From Artemisia argyi (Eukaryota; Streptophyta; Magnoliopsida; Asterales; Asteraceae), in NCBI GenBank assembly GCA_030686995.1, contig CM060706.1:142437505-142501504 (forward strand): a stretch of 64,000 nucleotides of DNA, written 5' to 3'. The notes beneath the pieces are model-generated. The model was not told where the DNA came from and made no database searches. It saw only the letters and a program-made list of their open reading frames with translations. How positions within the stretch are numbered: the stretch's first letter is position 1; each line of letters opens with the position of its first letter. This document shows, in pieces, positions 47,984 through 59,200 of this stretch. The translations under genes were made by a program, and so were the position numbers.

Positions 47984-48435
47984 GGTAGGTCTTGCTTATT
48001 ACAGTATGTTATTGTGATTTAAATAATTATGCTTAGGGGGTGGACCAAGGGGGTTCATGTGAATAACATGTATTTTTACCGCTTAGTGTAAATTTATGTC
48101 AAAATCCCGATTTCTTCAAAATGAACATGGTCCAAAATTTTGTGTTAGATCTCTTGTTTAGTTAGTCTATTATGTTTTCATAAATAGAGTTTGTAAACAT
48201 GGGTCCGCCATTGATTATACTCTAGATTCGTAATATTCCATTAAGATTTATGGCACTTGCGACTCAATACAGTATGTATGACTACACTTGTTTTATATCC
48301 CTAACAATTGCTTTCTTATTGTCCTCGTGTTTTGGACCAAAGCGGAATTATTGTAGTAAATTTGTTTTCTAATTGGTTTCGCTTACACACACGCAAATGC
48401 CAAATTTATCATGAAGAGATGGTCCATTGATTAAG
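47984..48435. other. 3' flank of the F-box gene
   Basis: A+T-rich, no ORF of note. Nothing recognised. Confidence 0.6.
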
Positions 48436-49050
48436 AGGATGTTTGGGATTGCTTATTATCTCTGCTCAGCTTTTCTACTTGTTTTTTTCGTAGGCAGAAA
48501 ATCAAATTCCCTGTCCAAACACTTCATTAGGAATGGCAACGACACAGGTTATGGCAGGGCGGTCATCCCATCCCTAAACGGGGTTACCAAAGCTCTCCCC
48601 AAACACGCTCTGACCCCTATGGGGGATCTTATTGGGTGCCCCGTTGGGGCCGAAAGCCGTCCTGTTCCTCGTTGGGGAACTTATCCGGTGGCCTCTTTCA
48701 GCACGATGCTCCACCAAACCTGCACATGTTTATAGCTTTTACACCATTAGCAATATGATTTTGTGCAATAACATGAAGAATCGAGAACCGATTAATGATC
48801 AATTACTAGCCATATTAAGTTTCAACGGTAGTATCATACATAACAATAAGTTACCCCGTTAAAAATTACTAACTTCTCTTAAAACAGCCTTCAATGATGA
48901 CAATCTGCAATCTTACAAAGAATATAATTGCATATAACTATATAAGTACTTATTTCTAGCAAATCCAAATGCTAGCTCCAAAAATACAATTTTTAAGTAG
49001 CTTATAAGTACTTACCTTTAAGCAGAAAATATAAGCAATCCCAAACACCC
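48436..49050. mobile_element. MITE-like element with an inner insertion
   Basis: Left end AGGATGTTTGGGATTGCTTAT and right end ATAAGCAATCCCAAACACCC (49,031-49,050) are inverted, flanked by TTAA-like bases. Between them, 48,528-48,735 is a GC-richer foreign segment. A partial second copy of the right end ('gcagaaaatataagcaatcc') is at 49,159-49,190. Probably a hAT-type MITE that was itself hit by another element. Confidence 0.55.
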
Positions 49051-49195
49051 TTAAAGGTCTTTTGATGTATCGGCTAGTTTGTAGAATTAGGAATTGAAGA
49101 ACACAAACTTTCTAATGAGCAAGGTCTATTATGAGAAACCAAATTGCAAAATCGATCCAAGCAGAAAATATAAGCAATCCCAAACACCCTTAAAG

Positions 49196-49308
49196 GTCAT
49201 TATGCAATTTACATATGGTGGTATCTAGTTATGTTTTTCAAGGTCCTTTTCTGTTTGCCTGATCATTGACTTAATGCATATCCACCATATGTAAATTGCA
49301 TAATGATC
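49196..49308. repeat. Short inverted repeat
   Basis: 'cattatgcaatttacatatg' (about 49,198) pairs with 'catatgtaaattgcataatg' (about 49,288), 30-base arms with about 50 bp between. Confidence 0.8.
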
Positions 49309-49349
49309 TTAGTTGAGCCTAATATATGTATATATTTTGGCAAGGCTGT

Positions 49350-49791
49350 TGAAGGAGAAGAGGGCCAACACATGCAGGCATTGGTAAGGAGGATTATTGT
49401 TAAGGCTTCCGAAAAGGTAATGATACATTTTTCTGTTGTCTTATTTTCTACAAGTTGTACCCAGTTTAGAATTGATTCTCCTAAAAAAAATTTCGAATAC
49501 AATTGCAGGAAACGAGAAAAATTGAGGAAGTTTATAGGCGGGAAGTTGGAGACACTGATAATTTATATTTCCACAATCATGGTGAGACTCCGGTCCTTTT
49601 TCTTCTACGAGCTTTACCCGGTTTAGAATCTGTTATAAAACTAGCTATTTTAATTTTTGGAAAATTCATGTACAGGAAATAGAGAGATTGAAGAAATACT
49701 TACTAAAATAGAGGGCGTCACTCTTTCTGCAGAAAAAGGAAGAGGGCAGGAAGAATTAGAGAAAGAGGAACAAGAAGAACAAGTCAAATAA
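49350..49791 (+). pseudogene. Possible three-exon gene remnant, unknown product
   Basis: Three short segments read as exons with consistent splice signals: about 49,347-49,415 (AVEGEEGQHMQALVRR, donor GTAATG), about 49,509-49,579 (acceptor TTGCAG; IEEVYRREVGDTDNLY; donor GTGAGA), and about 49,676-49,791 (acceptor TACAG; EIEEILTKIEGVTLSAEKGR, ending in a Glu-rich tail and stop TAA). No start or domain is visible and the upstream part is missing. It may be the 3' end of a gene disrupted by the inverted repeat to the left. I do not recognise the protein. Confidence 0.35.
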
Positions 49792-49799
49792 TTACAATT

Positions 49800-50257
49800 C
49801 CTTAATAAGAAGACTGTCTTGCATGTTTAATAATATGACCAACTCGTATCAAATTTTAGTAGTCTTGTAACTTTTTCCAAAAGCTTTATAATATTTTGCT
49901 ATGCATAAACCCGGCTATGTTTAAGATTTTGGAGCATGTTTATATCAATGTTTAATGCATGGGAATGTTTCCTAAACAAACCATCAAATCTAATATGTTT
50001 TGAAGCTTTTCTAAGTAACTCTTAAAACTCGTTCCTTTTGTTTTTATCAACAATTTATTAAAGCATCAAACAATTCAATACATAAAATAACTCATAATAA
50101 TAAATTAAATTAAATAATATTAAAAAAAATAAATAAATAAATAAAAAAAAAAAAAAAAAAAGAGGCTCGGCTATTTTGTGCTTCTAAATGATCTCAAACT
50201 GCTTCTAAAGTTCAAACCCAACAACTAACATATTCAAAGTACCCTATACACAATGGC

Positions 50258-50306
<49 letters not shown>

Positions 50307-50708
50307 TTGTATAGTTGTTTATCTAGCATAGAAAACAAAATATAGAAGTTGACCCGTTGAGAAGCTCTCGTGTGGCACCCCTTTAGTCAAATGCAACTAT
50401 ATTTGGGTGGCGCAACGATTGATTATAAGTTTAAGTCTTCACATATGTGATATATGTTGTTATGTAAGTTGTTAAAATTTGTTGTTTGGAAAATAAAATG
50501 AATGTTTATAAGTTATTATTTGAACTTTGACTTACATTTGACTTGGGCCTTACAGAAAAACCAAAAACAAAAAAACCACATAGGTTTATGATTTTGATAC
50601 AAGGATATTATTTTATACCGTTAAACTTAAACAACCTTTAACCGCCAAAACAGTGCTTGAGCAAAACCCCAACTGCTTTAATTTATATGCATTCACTTAT
50701 TAACCAAA
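49800..50708. other. Intergenic, with poly(A) runs
   Basis: A-runs at about 50,145-50,161 and 50,263-50,302. No gene seen. The final part is the 5' flank of the PPR gene. Confidence 0.7.
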
Positions 50709-52769
50709 ATGTTACCAAAGCTACCAATTAACCTCCCACCCGATCTTACCCTCAAACTCATCAAATCATATTGCGATTCGGGCAATTTACGCCGTGCGCG
50801 CCAACTGTTTGATAAAATTCCTACCCCAGATTTACACTCGTCGGCAGTTTTAATCTCAGCTTATACAAAACAAGGCTTACAAAAGGAGGCTATAAGTTTA
50901 TATACCCATTTGAGGGACAAAGGAGCCCAGCCGGATAAATTTGTACTTTTGTCGTTTGTTAAGGCGTGTGCTACATCTAGAGATGTTAATGAGGCTCAAA
51001 GAGCGTATAGAGATGCGGTTGCTTTTGGGTTGGATAAGGATATTTTGTTGGGCAATGCGATGATTGATATGTTTGGGAAGTGTAGGTGTGTTGATGGGGC
51101 GAAAAGGGCGTTTGAGGAGTTGGAGTTTAGAGATGTGATTACGTGGACTTCGATGTGTTCGTGTTATGTTAGTTGTGGGAAGGTGAGGCAGGGTTTGGAG
51201 ATGTTTAGAGAGATGTGTTTGGATGGAGTGACGCCTAATTCGGTTTCAGTTTCGTCGATTCTTCCTGCGTGTTCTGATTTGAAGTGTTTGAAGTTGGGAC
51301 GAGAGATACATGGATTTGTGGTGAAAAATGGATTGGGTGGGAATGTGTTTATTAGTAGTGCGCTTGTGGATATGTATGCTAGTTGTTTATGCCTTAGACA
51401 AGCTGAATTGGTGTTTAATCGTATGAGTAATAGAGATATTGTGTCGTATAATGTGATGATATCGGCGTATTTTGAGAACGGAGAAGCTGTGAAAGCACTT
51501 GCTATATTCGAAAGGATGAAGAGTGAAGGCTTGAGATTAAACTATGCATCTTGGAATGCTGTTATATGCGGGTCTTTACAAGCTGGACGTACACAACAAG
51601 CATTAGAGTTACTTGCTGAAATGCAATATGCGGGGTTCAAGCCAAATCAGATTACGTTGACAGCAGTCTTGACTGCATGTACAAACTTGGAAAGCTTACG
51701 AGGAGGTAAGGAGATACATGGTTATATCTATAGGCATTGTTTCTTGGATGATACAACAGTCTTAACTGCTCTTGTTTTCATGTATGCTAAATGTGGAAAA
51801 CTTGAATTTTCTCGAAAGGGTTTTGAGAAGATGTTTAAAAGAGATACCGTTGCTTGGAACACAATGATTATTGCGAATTCAATGCACGGGAATGGTGAGG
51901 AAGCCTTAGTGCTCTTTAATGAAATGCTAAACTCGGGTGCCAAACCCAATGCGGTTACTTTTACGGGTGTTCTTTCTGGTTGTAGCCACTCACGGCTAGT
52001 AGACGAGGGTCTCTCTATTTTCAACTCAATGAGCAGGGTTCATTTGATTGAACCAGATGCTGAGCATCACTCTTGTATAGTAGATGTTCTGAGTCGTGCT
52101 GGTCGTTTAGAAGAGGCATATCGTTTTATACAAGATATGGTAATTGAACCAACTGCTTCTGCTTGGGGAGCCTTGCTTGGTGCTTGTAGAGTTTATAAGA
52201 ATGTTGATATGGCCAGAATTGCTGCAAAACGGCTATTTGAGATTGAGCCTCACAATCCCGGGAATTATGTTTTACTATCTAACATTTTAGTTAATGCCAA
52301 ACTATGGAGTGAAGCTTCAGAAACTAGAAAAATAATGAAAGATAAAGGAATCAAGAAAGAGCCAGGTTGTAGTTGGGTGCGAGTCAAGAACAAGGTACAC
52401 ACTTTTGTGGTTGCCGATAAGAGCAATGAACATAGCATAGCTATCTACAAGTTCTTGAGTGATATGAGTGAAAAAATGCGGCAAGCCGGATACTTGCCTG
52501 ACACAGAGTTTGTCCTTCAAGATCTTGATAGTGAAGAGAAAGTAGACACCTTGTGTAATCATAGTGAGAAACTTGCTGTGGCTTTTGGTTTACTAAATTT
52601 AAACGGTGAGTCATCAATCACTGTGTTCAAGAATTTGAGAATCTGCGGGGACTGCCATAACGCCATCAAGTTTATGGCAAAAATTGTTGGTGTGACGATA
52701 GTTGTGAGAGATGCATTGAGGTTTCATCATTTTAAAGACGGAAATTGTTCCTGTAAAGATTTTTGGTAA
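50709..52769 (+). CDS. Pentatricopeptide repeat protein, PLS class with E and DYW domains
   Basis: Intronless, 686 residues. Many tandem PPR motifs (GNLRRARQLFDKIPTPDLHS, ITWTSMCSCYVSCGKVRQGL, VSYNVMISAYFENGEAVKAL, VAWNTMIIANSMHGNGEEAL, EAYRFIQDMVIEPTASAWGA) cover residues about 15-500. An E/E+ region follows, then a C-terminal DYW deaminase-like domain with HSEKL at about 618-622, CGDC at 646-649 and the terminal CSCKDFW, a variant of the usual DYW end. Proteins of this class bind organelle RNA and convert specific C residues to U. I see no clear targeting peptide at the N-terminus; the start could lie upstream, but no in-frame ATG was evident. No orthologue named. Confidence 0.93.
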   Translation: MLPKLPINLPPDLTLKLIKSYCDSGNLRRARQLFDKIPTPDLHSSAVLISAYTKQGLQKEAISLYTHLRDKGAQPDKFVLLSFVKACATSRDVNEAQRAYRDAVAFGLDKDILLGNAMIDMFGKCRCVDGAKRAFEELEFRDVITWTSMCSCYVSCGKVRQGLEMFREMCLDGVTPNSVSVSSILPACSDLKCLKLGREIHGFVVKNGLGGNVFISSALVDMYASCLCLRQAELVFNRMSNRDIVSYNVMISAYFENGEAVKALAIFERMKSEGLRLNYASWNAVICGSLQAGRTQQALELLAEMQYAGFKPNQITLTAVLTACTNLESLRGGKEIHGYIYRHCFLDDTTVLTALVFMYAKCGKLEFSRKGFEKMFKRDTVAWNTMIIANSMHGNGEEALVLFNEMLNSGAKPNAVTFTGVLSGCSHSRLVDEGLSIFNSMSRVHLIEPDAEHHSCIVDVLSRAGRLEEAYRFIQDMVIEPTASAWGALLGACRVYKNVDMARIAAKRLFEIEPHNPGNYVLLSNILVNAKLWSEASETRKIMKDKGIKKEPGCSWVRVKNKVHTFVVADKSNEHSIAIYKFLSDMSEKMRQAGYLPDTEFVLQDLDSEEKVDTLCNHSEKLAVAFGLLNLNGESSITVFKNLRICGDCHNAIKFMAKIVGVTIVVRDALRFHHFKDGNCSCKDFW

Positions 52770-52963
52770 TATGTGATCATAATTTATGGCAATTTTTTAA
52801 GAACATGTAACATAGCATTGATTGTAAGAATTCTTGATAATATACATGCAAGATAATCTCAATAGCTCTCCATTGGGGTCAGAGAAAAGGTTTTCAAACA
52901 CCACCTTTTTATAGTTGAGCACAAAATCAGAAAGCAAATACATGATGCTACAAACACACGCTA

Positions 52964-54565
52964 TCACTCCAACTGTGAATACCAGACACCCTGGATTTTG
53001 ACATCCTTAGGAACCTTGGCACCCAAATCAGTATCAGAAGGCTGGATGCTCTCGAACACACCAATCAGTTCTCCAGTCTCGGGCTTGCTTGAGGTTACAG
53101 TCAAAGTGATTTTCCCTTTTGATGCTGCAACGTTCTTTACGTTCTCCTTAGAAAGCTCCTCTTCATCTCCTCTACCTCCTGCTGGTAGAGCAACTGCATT
53201 GTCGTAACCGGTGGAACCACCTCTGCCCTTTGGGTCAAGGAAAGAAGAACCTCTGTATGATGGCACTAGAAAATCCCCACCAAAGCTGTCGGGTTTACCA
53301 GATGCTACAAGTTCCTTGATTGTAAACAGGAATGGCACACGTTCACCTCCTGGAAGCTGAACCGTGACTGCAGCGTAATCAATCCCGTCCTTTTCCTCAA
53401 ATTTGACGGTGCCATCAGGAGATACTTCAAATGGGCCCTCGATCTCATCAAGGGTGTAGGTCAAACGGGTCATTAGCTTGGTCTTTTGGAAATCGGGTGC
53501 AGAGTTCTTGCTCACACCCTCAGCTTTGACTGTGAAAGATGTGGGTTCTAAGCAGAACTTCTTGGCGGTGTACTTTCCTGGTTTGATACTAAAGCCGTCG
53601 ACTCCACCTTCAATGGTTGGGCACTGGTTAGCTGTACCTGTTCCTTTGACTTCCATGTATGTCTTACTTTGGATTTCATCAAAAGTTAGCCTTTTGGATT
53701 CAGCACTTGCTCCCTGTTATTTCAGTACCAATATAGGTGCATAAGTTAGTTTAGCCTATACATTACATTTGAATTAAACTAATAACATTATACTGCATAT
53801 CCATGGTTTCTTTATAACAGTTATACAGGGTGTTTGAATGTGTTGCTTATTACTAATTTAAGTAGGAGATAGTGTTTAATGTGCTTAAGAGCAAGGTTGG
53901 ATCAAGTGGTTAACACCCTTGCCTCTGGAGACAGAGGTCAAGGGTTCGTTCCTCACCCCTTGCAAGGCCAGAGGTCCTTTTCCAGGTAGGGGTAAGGCTG
54001 TCTACGTCTCAACCTCCCCCATACACCATGGAAGACGGTATTGGGACCCATAACCCGTGGAAGACGGTATTGGGAGTTACTTTACTTTATAGTGTTTAAT
54101 GTGCTTCTACTTTTTGAAGTTGGATAATCATATAATCAACTATTTGACTGTTAGGAAAGTTCTGACTATATAAGGATCATTAGTAAGAAGGGTCCCTAAA
54201 TGATCATCTAGTATGAAAATCATTATCCGCAACTGTTATTTGTATGCTAGGAAACTTAATAATCAGATAATCACATTCAAATCAAAATGCTAATTTAAAT
54301 AGTAAGATAGAGAACTAGAGAAACGTCGTACCGAAACAACAAGGGCAGAAGTTGCAAGAGCAAATCCAGCAATCTTGGCTGCATCAGTGCATTTCTGAGC
54401 AAAGTCCTTGAGATCAGCTTGAAGGGAGCAGCTGATCCTAGCACCAGCTGGTTCGACACCGAAGGCCTTGCAAACGCTTTGAGAAGACTTGAGCTGCAAC
54501 CTGTTGGAGACACCAACCTTGGTTGGCTGCATGAAAGTAGCAGCTGCTTGTAATGAGGCTGCCAT
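52964..54565 (-). CDS. PSBO: Oxygen-evolving enhancer protein 1 (PsbO), 33-kDa PSII subunit
   Basis: Two exons on the minus strand: 54,565-54,332 (78 codons) and 53,713-52,964 (249 codons and stop), joined in phase 0 at a GTACGA donor and AACAG acceptor. About 327 residues, close to the usual length of about 330. Residues 1 to about 81 are a bipartite chloroplast and thylakoid-lumen targeting peptide starting [13 protein letters not shown] and ending near GASA. The mature part begins [20 protein letters not shown]. Visible are the two conserved cysteines (ANQCPTI and KKFCLEP) that form the disulfide, and the C-terminal [14 protein letters not shown]. PsbO stabilises the manganese cluster of photosystem II on the lumenal side. 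An upstream in-frame ATG at 54,580 is less likely as the start. The intron carries a SINE. Confidence 0.97.
53887..54088 (+). mobile_element. tRNA-derived SINE in the psbO intron
   Basis: 202 bp with an A-box-like TGGATCAAGTGG and B-box-like GGTTCGTTCC, and a 'gggtaaggctgtctacgtct' body, ending in a T-rich tail. An exact 18-bp duplication ATAGTGTTTAATGTGCTT flanks it (53,869-53,886 and 54,089-54,106). It resembles plant Au-type SINEs; the family is inferred. Confidence 0.85.
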
Positions 54566-54754
54566 TGTTACAAAGCCCAATTCACCTCTTTTGTTTTAAT
54601 TTGAAACTCTTGAAAGAGTTTGTTGTTGTGAAATGTGGTTCTAGTGACTACTTGCAGACTATTAGATTGAAGTAGGAAAGAGATTTGTGTGGTGCATGGG
54701 AAGAGGGTTGATTATTGATAGGTACAAATTATTTGGTGGACTTGATTTGAATAA

Positions 54755-54773
54755 GATAAGCAGATAGGATAAG
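54755..54773. promoter_or_regulatory. Two GATAAG (I-box-like) motifs upstream of psbO
   Basis: GATAAG at 54,755-54,760 and 54,768-54,773, about 190-210 bp before the psbO ATG. I-boxes are recurrent in promoters of light-regulated plant genes. Short motifs occur by chance, so support is weak. Confidence 0.35.
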
Positions 54774-55533
54774 ATAGTCTTCCATTGGTTGCTTTGAGTT
54801 ACTTTTTATGGTTTTCTGTATTGCCATGTGGCTTTTATGGATGAAATTTGATTTCCCCTAAAAATAAACAAGTGACCATAGTATAGTTTTTTTTCCTTAA
54901 CATACTACAGTATATTTCACTATGAAATTATTAAGTCATTTGTTTTTATGCAGTAAAATTAATATTTTGTTTTAATGTAAATTAGTTCTTGATTTTTTTT
55001 CTTTTTCTTAAAGTTGTTATGTGGGTTACATGATTTTGAAAAGTCATTACAATCAAGCGATATTGTCATTTCGGATTGAGAAATTCTGTTTTCGTCTTTG
55101 TGATCACTCAAATACTCATTTTCAAAACGCGTATGTTGAATTTGATGTAACTGTAATATACGGTGTCTATTTTTGTATGGAGGTATATGGATATGAATAT
55201 CATTACAAAGAGATCCATGGATATAATCGTGTTTATCGAATAATCATAAAAATTCCAATGAAGATGCGCTATGCATAAATATAATGCTCTTCATTTTTAA
55301 CCGTTAATTACATATCAAAATCTTAACAAGAACAACATAAAGTAGATTGAATCATATAGTGAGCATCAAAGTTTAAGTTACGAGTTATAACTTAAACTCC
55401 ATGAAAATCATATAATTATTAGTACATACGACCCACGTTGGTATTTTTATTTCTACTCACACAATATAAACAAGTTGCTAAATAAAATGATAAACGCAGT
55501 CTTTCCTGTCAACCACCTTCCATAACCATCAAT
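54774..55533. other. Intergenic between psbO and the small cysteine-rich gene
   Basis: A+T-rich. An 85-residue ORF at 55,021-55,278 shows no domain or splice context. Nothing else seen. Confidence 0.6.
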
Positions 55534-55832
55534 CTATCCTGCACAATGGTAATAAATAAAAAGGTTATAAGCTTGATTTTAACAACAGAACAATTGCCAA
55601 TGTAAAAGAAATAACACAATATACCACCTGCAGTAGCAGATGTAGTATTAGCAGCAGCGGTAGTGGTGGTGGAATCAGAAGCTATCTCAGATGAAGGAAT
55701 GACAACCCCCGGCCATGAACGACACATACAATGCTTACCCGTTTCTATTCCCCCATACACTAGCTTCAGATGCTGCCCGCAACCTGACCACCCGTACTTC
55801 CCACACTTTTTGCACTCAACCCTGAAACACAT
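55534..55832 (-). CDS. Small conserved cysteine-rich plant protein
   Basis: Exon 1 55,832-55,628, donor GTGGTA; exon 2 from 55,538 after a GTGCAG acceptor, with a stop at 55,536-55,534, giving about 69 residues. The N-terminus MCFRVECKKCGKYGWSGCGQ and the CMCRSWPGVVIP block match a family of short plant proteins I recognise by sequence but whose function is unknown; the cysteine pairs suggest metal binding. The C-terminal tail is Ser/Thr/Ala-rich. The unspliced frame would instead run into a hydrophobic tail, which is unlike the family. Confidence 0.65.
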
Positions 55833-56245
55833 TTCTGCTGTTTGTACCCACTCCTAGCTGTTTCTCGCTTGATTTATAGCACAAGAAAAACTTCATCAAA
55901 ACTTTGATATCATCGATAAAATGTAACATTGGGGGCCTCATATTGAAAATAACGATTTTCATTAGTCATTGTTTTACGTCCATAACTAAGTGTGTGGTTT
56001 CTTTTCCTGTGTAGAATCAAACACCAAAGGCTGAACTTACATATAGTTAGGATACATTGATGATCTACCCTATGCGTCTTGCATGATGTTGAACCAACAA
56101 GAGATAGCATATACAGTATTACAAGTAGTAAACAAGTTGTGTTTATATACTTGTATCCTTAAGATACTAATATTCACAAGATGAGTTGTTGTACTCACAT
56201 GCTATAAATGAATAGTTAAGAGTTAATGTTCACGGACAACATTGC
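55833..56245. other. Intergenic, 5' flank of the small gene and 3' flank of the kinase gene
   Basis: Nothing recognised. Confidence 0.6.
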
Positions 56246-59200
56246 TTAACAAGCTGTTGGATGAGGGTGAGCTAAGTAACAGCCTCCCTCCTGCACCAAG
56301 ACAGTGGAACTATCGTTTTCTTTTCCTTTAGTCAAGTAATCGGATATTATTTGTGGAACTACAAGTCTTCGGCTTTCGATCTTTGCCTTCTCAATTCCAT
56401 TGTATGGTGATGAAGAAGAGGATGTAACCGACAGTGATCCCTTGATTACATTATCATCACTTGGGGCCCACCCACTGAGTCTAATCTGCTCTAACTCATC
56501 TGCAACTTCAGTCATTGAAGGCCTCATGTCCCCATGAAAGGCTAAGCATCGAAAGGCGAGCTCAGCTACTTTATGAATTGATGAAAGTGTCCATGCATCT
56601 CTATGTGGCTCCAGTAACGGATCTATTAATTCATCCACACGACCTTTTCCAATCTTGTCAATAGCAAGAGCAGCTAAGTTGACTTCAGTGTTACGCCGTG
56701 ATAAGTCAACCACCTTTAAAGCCGTGATAATCTCCACAAGAACCACTCCGAAGCTATAAACATCACTTTTGTCAGAAAGATGAAAGTTTTGATGGTATTG
56801 CGGGTCAACATAGCCTGGTGTCCCTTGAGGTGCGGTCGAGATGTGTGACTCATCAGGCATCCCGAGCCTAGAAAGACCAAAATCTGCAACTTTTGAATTG
56901 AAGCTGTAATCTAGAAGTATATTGCTCGACTTCACATCCCTATGATATATCATAGCAGAGTGGAGGTAAGCAATAGCTTGTGCAGTTTGGGATGCAATGT
57001 TTAGTCTTGTAGTCCATGCAAGGCCCTTTCCTATTTCTTTTTGCAGATGCTGAGAGAGGGTCCCATTTGGCATAAATTCATACACAAGGATTTGCTCGCC
57101 TTTTTCTATACAAAATCCTAAAAGGCTTACAAGATTCGGATGGCTTACAGAAGAAAGAAGCTTGATCTCATTCATTACTTGATCCATTCCATAAGTCTCT
57201 GTATGTCTCATCTTTTTAATGGCAACCCAATCATGATTGTTGAGTTTGCCAGAGTAAACAGTGCCGTAAGCTCCTGTACCCAACATTTGTTTTGTCGAGA
57301 AACCATTTGTAGCCCTTTCAATTTCTTTGTAGGAGTATGATGGTACATTAATGCTCCCTGTAGCTTCTGAAAGCAGGCGTCTTGCACTCATTTGATTTTG
57401 CAAGATTCTTCGTTTTTTGAGGCAGTAACATATAAATGCGATAATAGCAACTAAAGAAGCACCGGCAATTATCCCTGAAAAACATGGACAACAAATTTGG
57501 TTCAAGATCACAGAATGACAATGAACAGTGGAATTTAAAAGTGGTTCGGTTTGTTGGTTTCTCAGGTTTTTTGAACACCCCTAATGGGTAGGTTGGATAA
57601 CAGTTAACAGCAAGTTATTTATTGTTCGGGTCAGATTGTCTTGAAAATTTAGATGTCCAAACTTTTGAAGGTTTTTGATAATAATTAGCTTGCTAGATAT
57701 GATAAGAAAATTCTGATTTTCCCCCCTCTCAATAATAACATGTCAAAAAGGATTATTTTGTCCAAACGTCAGGTTGCCTTGAAAAACTTTTGTACAAATT
57801 TTTATTTTTTTCGTAAATTACTAGGGTGTCAAATTATAATATTCCGACAATAATCTACTTATTTAAGGACAGTAATTTAAAAGGTTCTGAGCATGAAAAA
57901 TACATTTTTGGCAAACTTCGACCCGTTTGACTTGTTTCATTTTAAGCTGACTTTAATTTGTTTGAACAATTAGAGAAAACACATAACCAAAGTAAATGGG
58001 TCGGAAATGCCACATCTAGTGGTATAGTTGAAGTCCACAATTCATGACCACGCACAATGAAAGAATCATGCACATGATTCGGCTAAAAATGGAACCAAGT
58101 CTCTAGGTATGAGAGAAAGTTACCTCCAATTAGAATAGCTACTCTTGTAGTTCCACCACATTTACCATACATGTATTTTGAAGCATTGCAATTTGACACT
58201 GGTGCAAGTCAATATAAGCAAAACAAGTTGATCAGCATAAAGATTAAACAGCGCTCGTAACTCGTAAGGCAAGTAACAAGAAACAACAATTGTTCACCTA
58301 GCGTATCAATGAAAGTTGAGCACCGGAGTATAAAAGTGTTCAAATTGAAATTTAACTCTTATAGAAATAAGATGGTTTCATTTTACGCTATTTACCTCCA
58401 TTTTATTGTTTTCCAATTTTTGTGCATCAAGTTAATAAGTCCCATTATCACATTGCAGTCTCTTGTTCAACTTGACAACCTCAAATTATTATAAGGTTTG
58501 CATAGTCAATGGTGTGAACTGTGAAAGATCCTCAATCCAGAATGAATCATTGTTTGACAAATATGACATTTAAATTATAGATATTTCAAGAGAGCATCTT
58601 TTGATATGATCTTACTGATATTTTCATCATATACTTTATGATTTATCCACGTAGCGACTTGCAACTATCCAACTAAGTCAAGATAAAGAAAAATTCTAAA
58701 TTATCGCCGCAGTCAGATACATCAGCTAATTTCACATTTACGCTTACGTCTAAGCCAGTATCCTCAAATGATTCTACAGCCCAAATTTTACCCTACAACG
58801 GCATAATAGCCAAATATTTAGGATCAATCTCTAATGGCTTAATACTTCATTTCTCTTAACATGACACATAATCACACACACATTTTTCGTACACGAACAT
58901 AAATGAAAATATTAAATGATTAGATCAAGACAGATTTTATAATAAAAACTAGTATGTGGTTGGAGTTCCTCGATTCATGAAGAAGATAGATCTGTATCTA
59001 GATCCACATAATTGGGCATTCCCAAAAGTCAAAGCAATTAGATCAATAACCACAACCTAACAACAACAACAAAAACAGATGGGTAGGCAAGAAAATTAAA
59101 TTTCAGTTTATTATAGTCTACTCCAATGATCCAAATTTTTTTAATTCAGAAATGGCGACACATGTAGTCATGTTCTTATTTTATCTTTGACTAAATCCGC

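Noticed and set aside
48427..48862. Two overlapping ORFs
   Set aside because: They cover a MITE end and its GC-rich inner insertion; no domain.
52964..54565. Transfer of psbO from the plastid
   Set aside because: psbO is a nuclear gene in all plants; here it has a transit peptide and an intron, as expected.
55021..55278. 85-residue ORF between psbO and the small gene
   Set aside because: Low-complexity composition, no splice or domain support.
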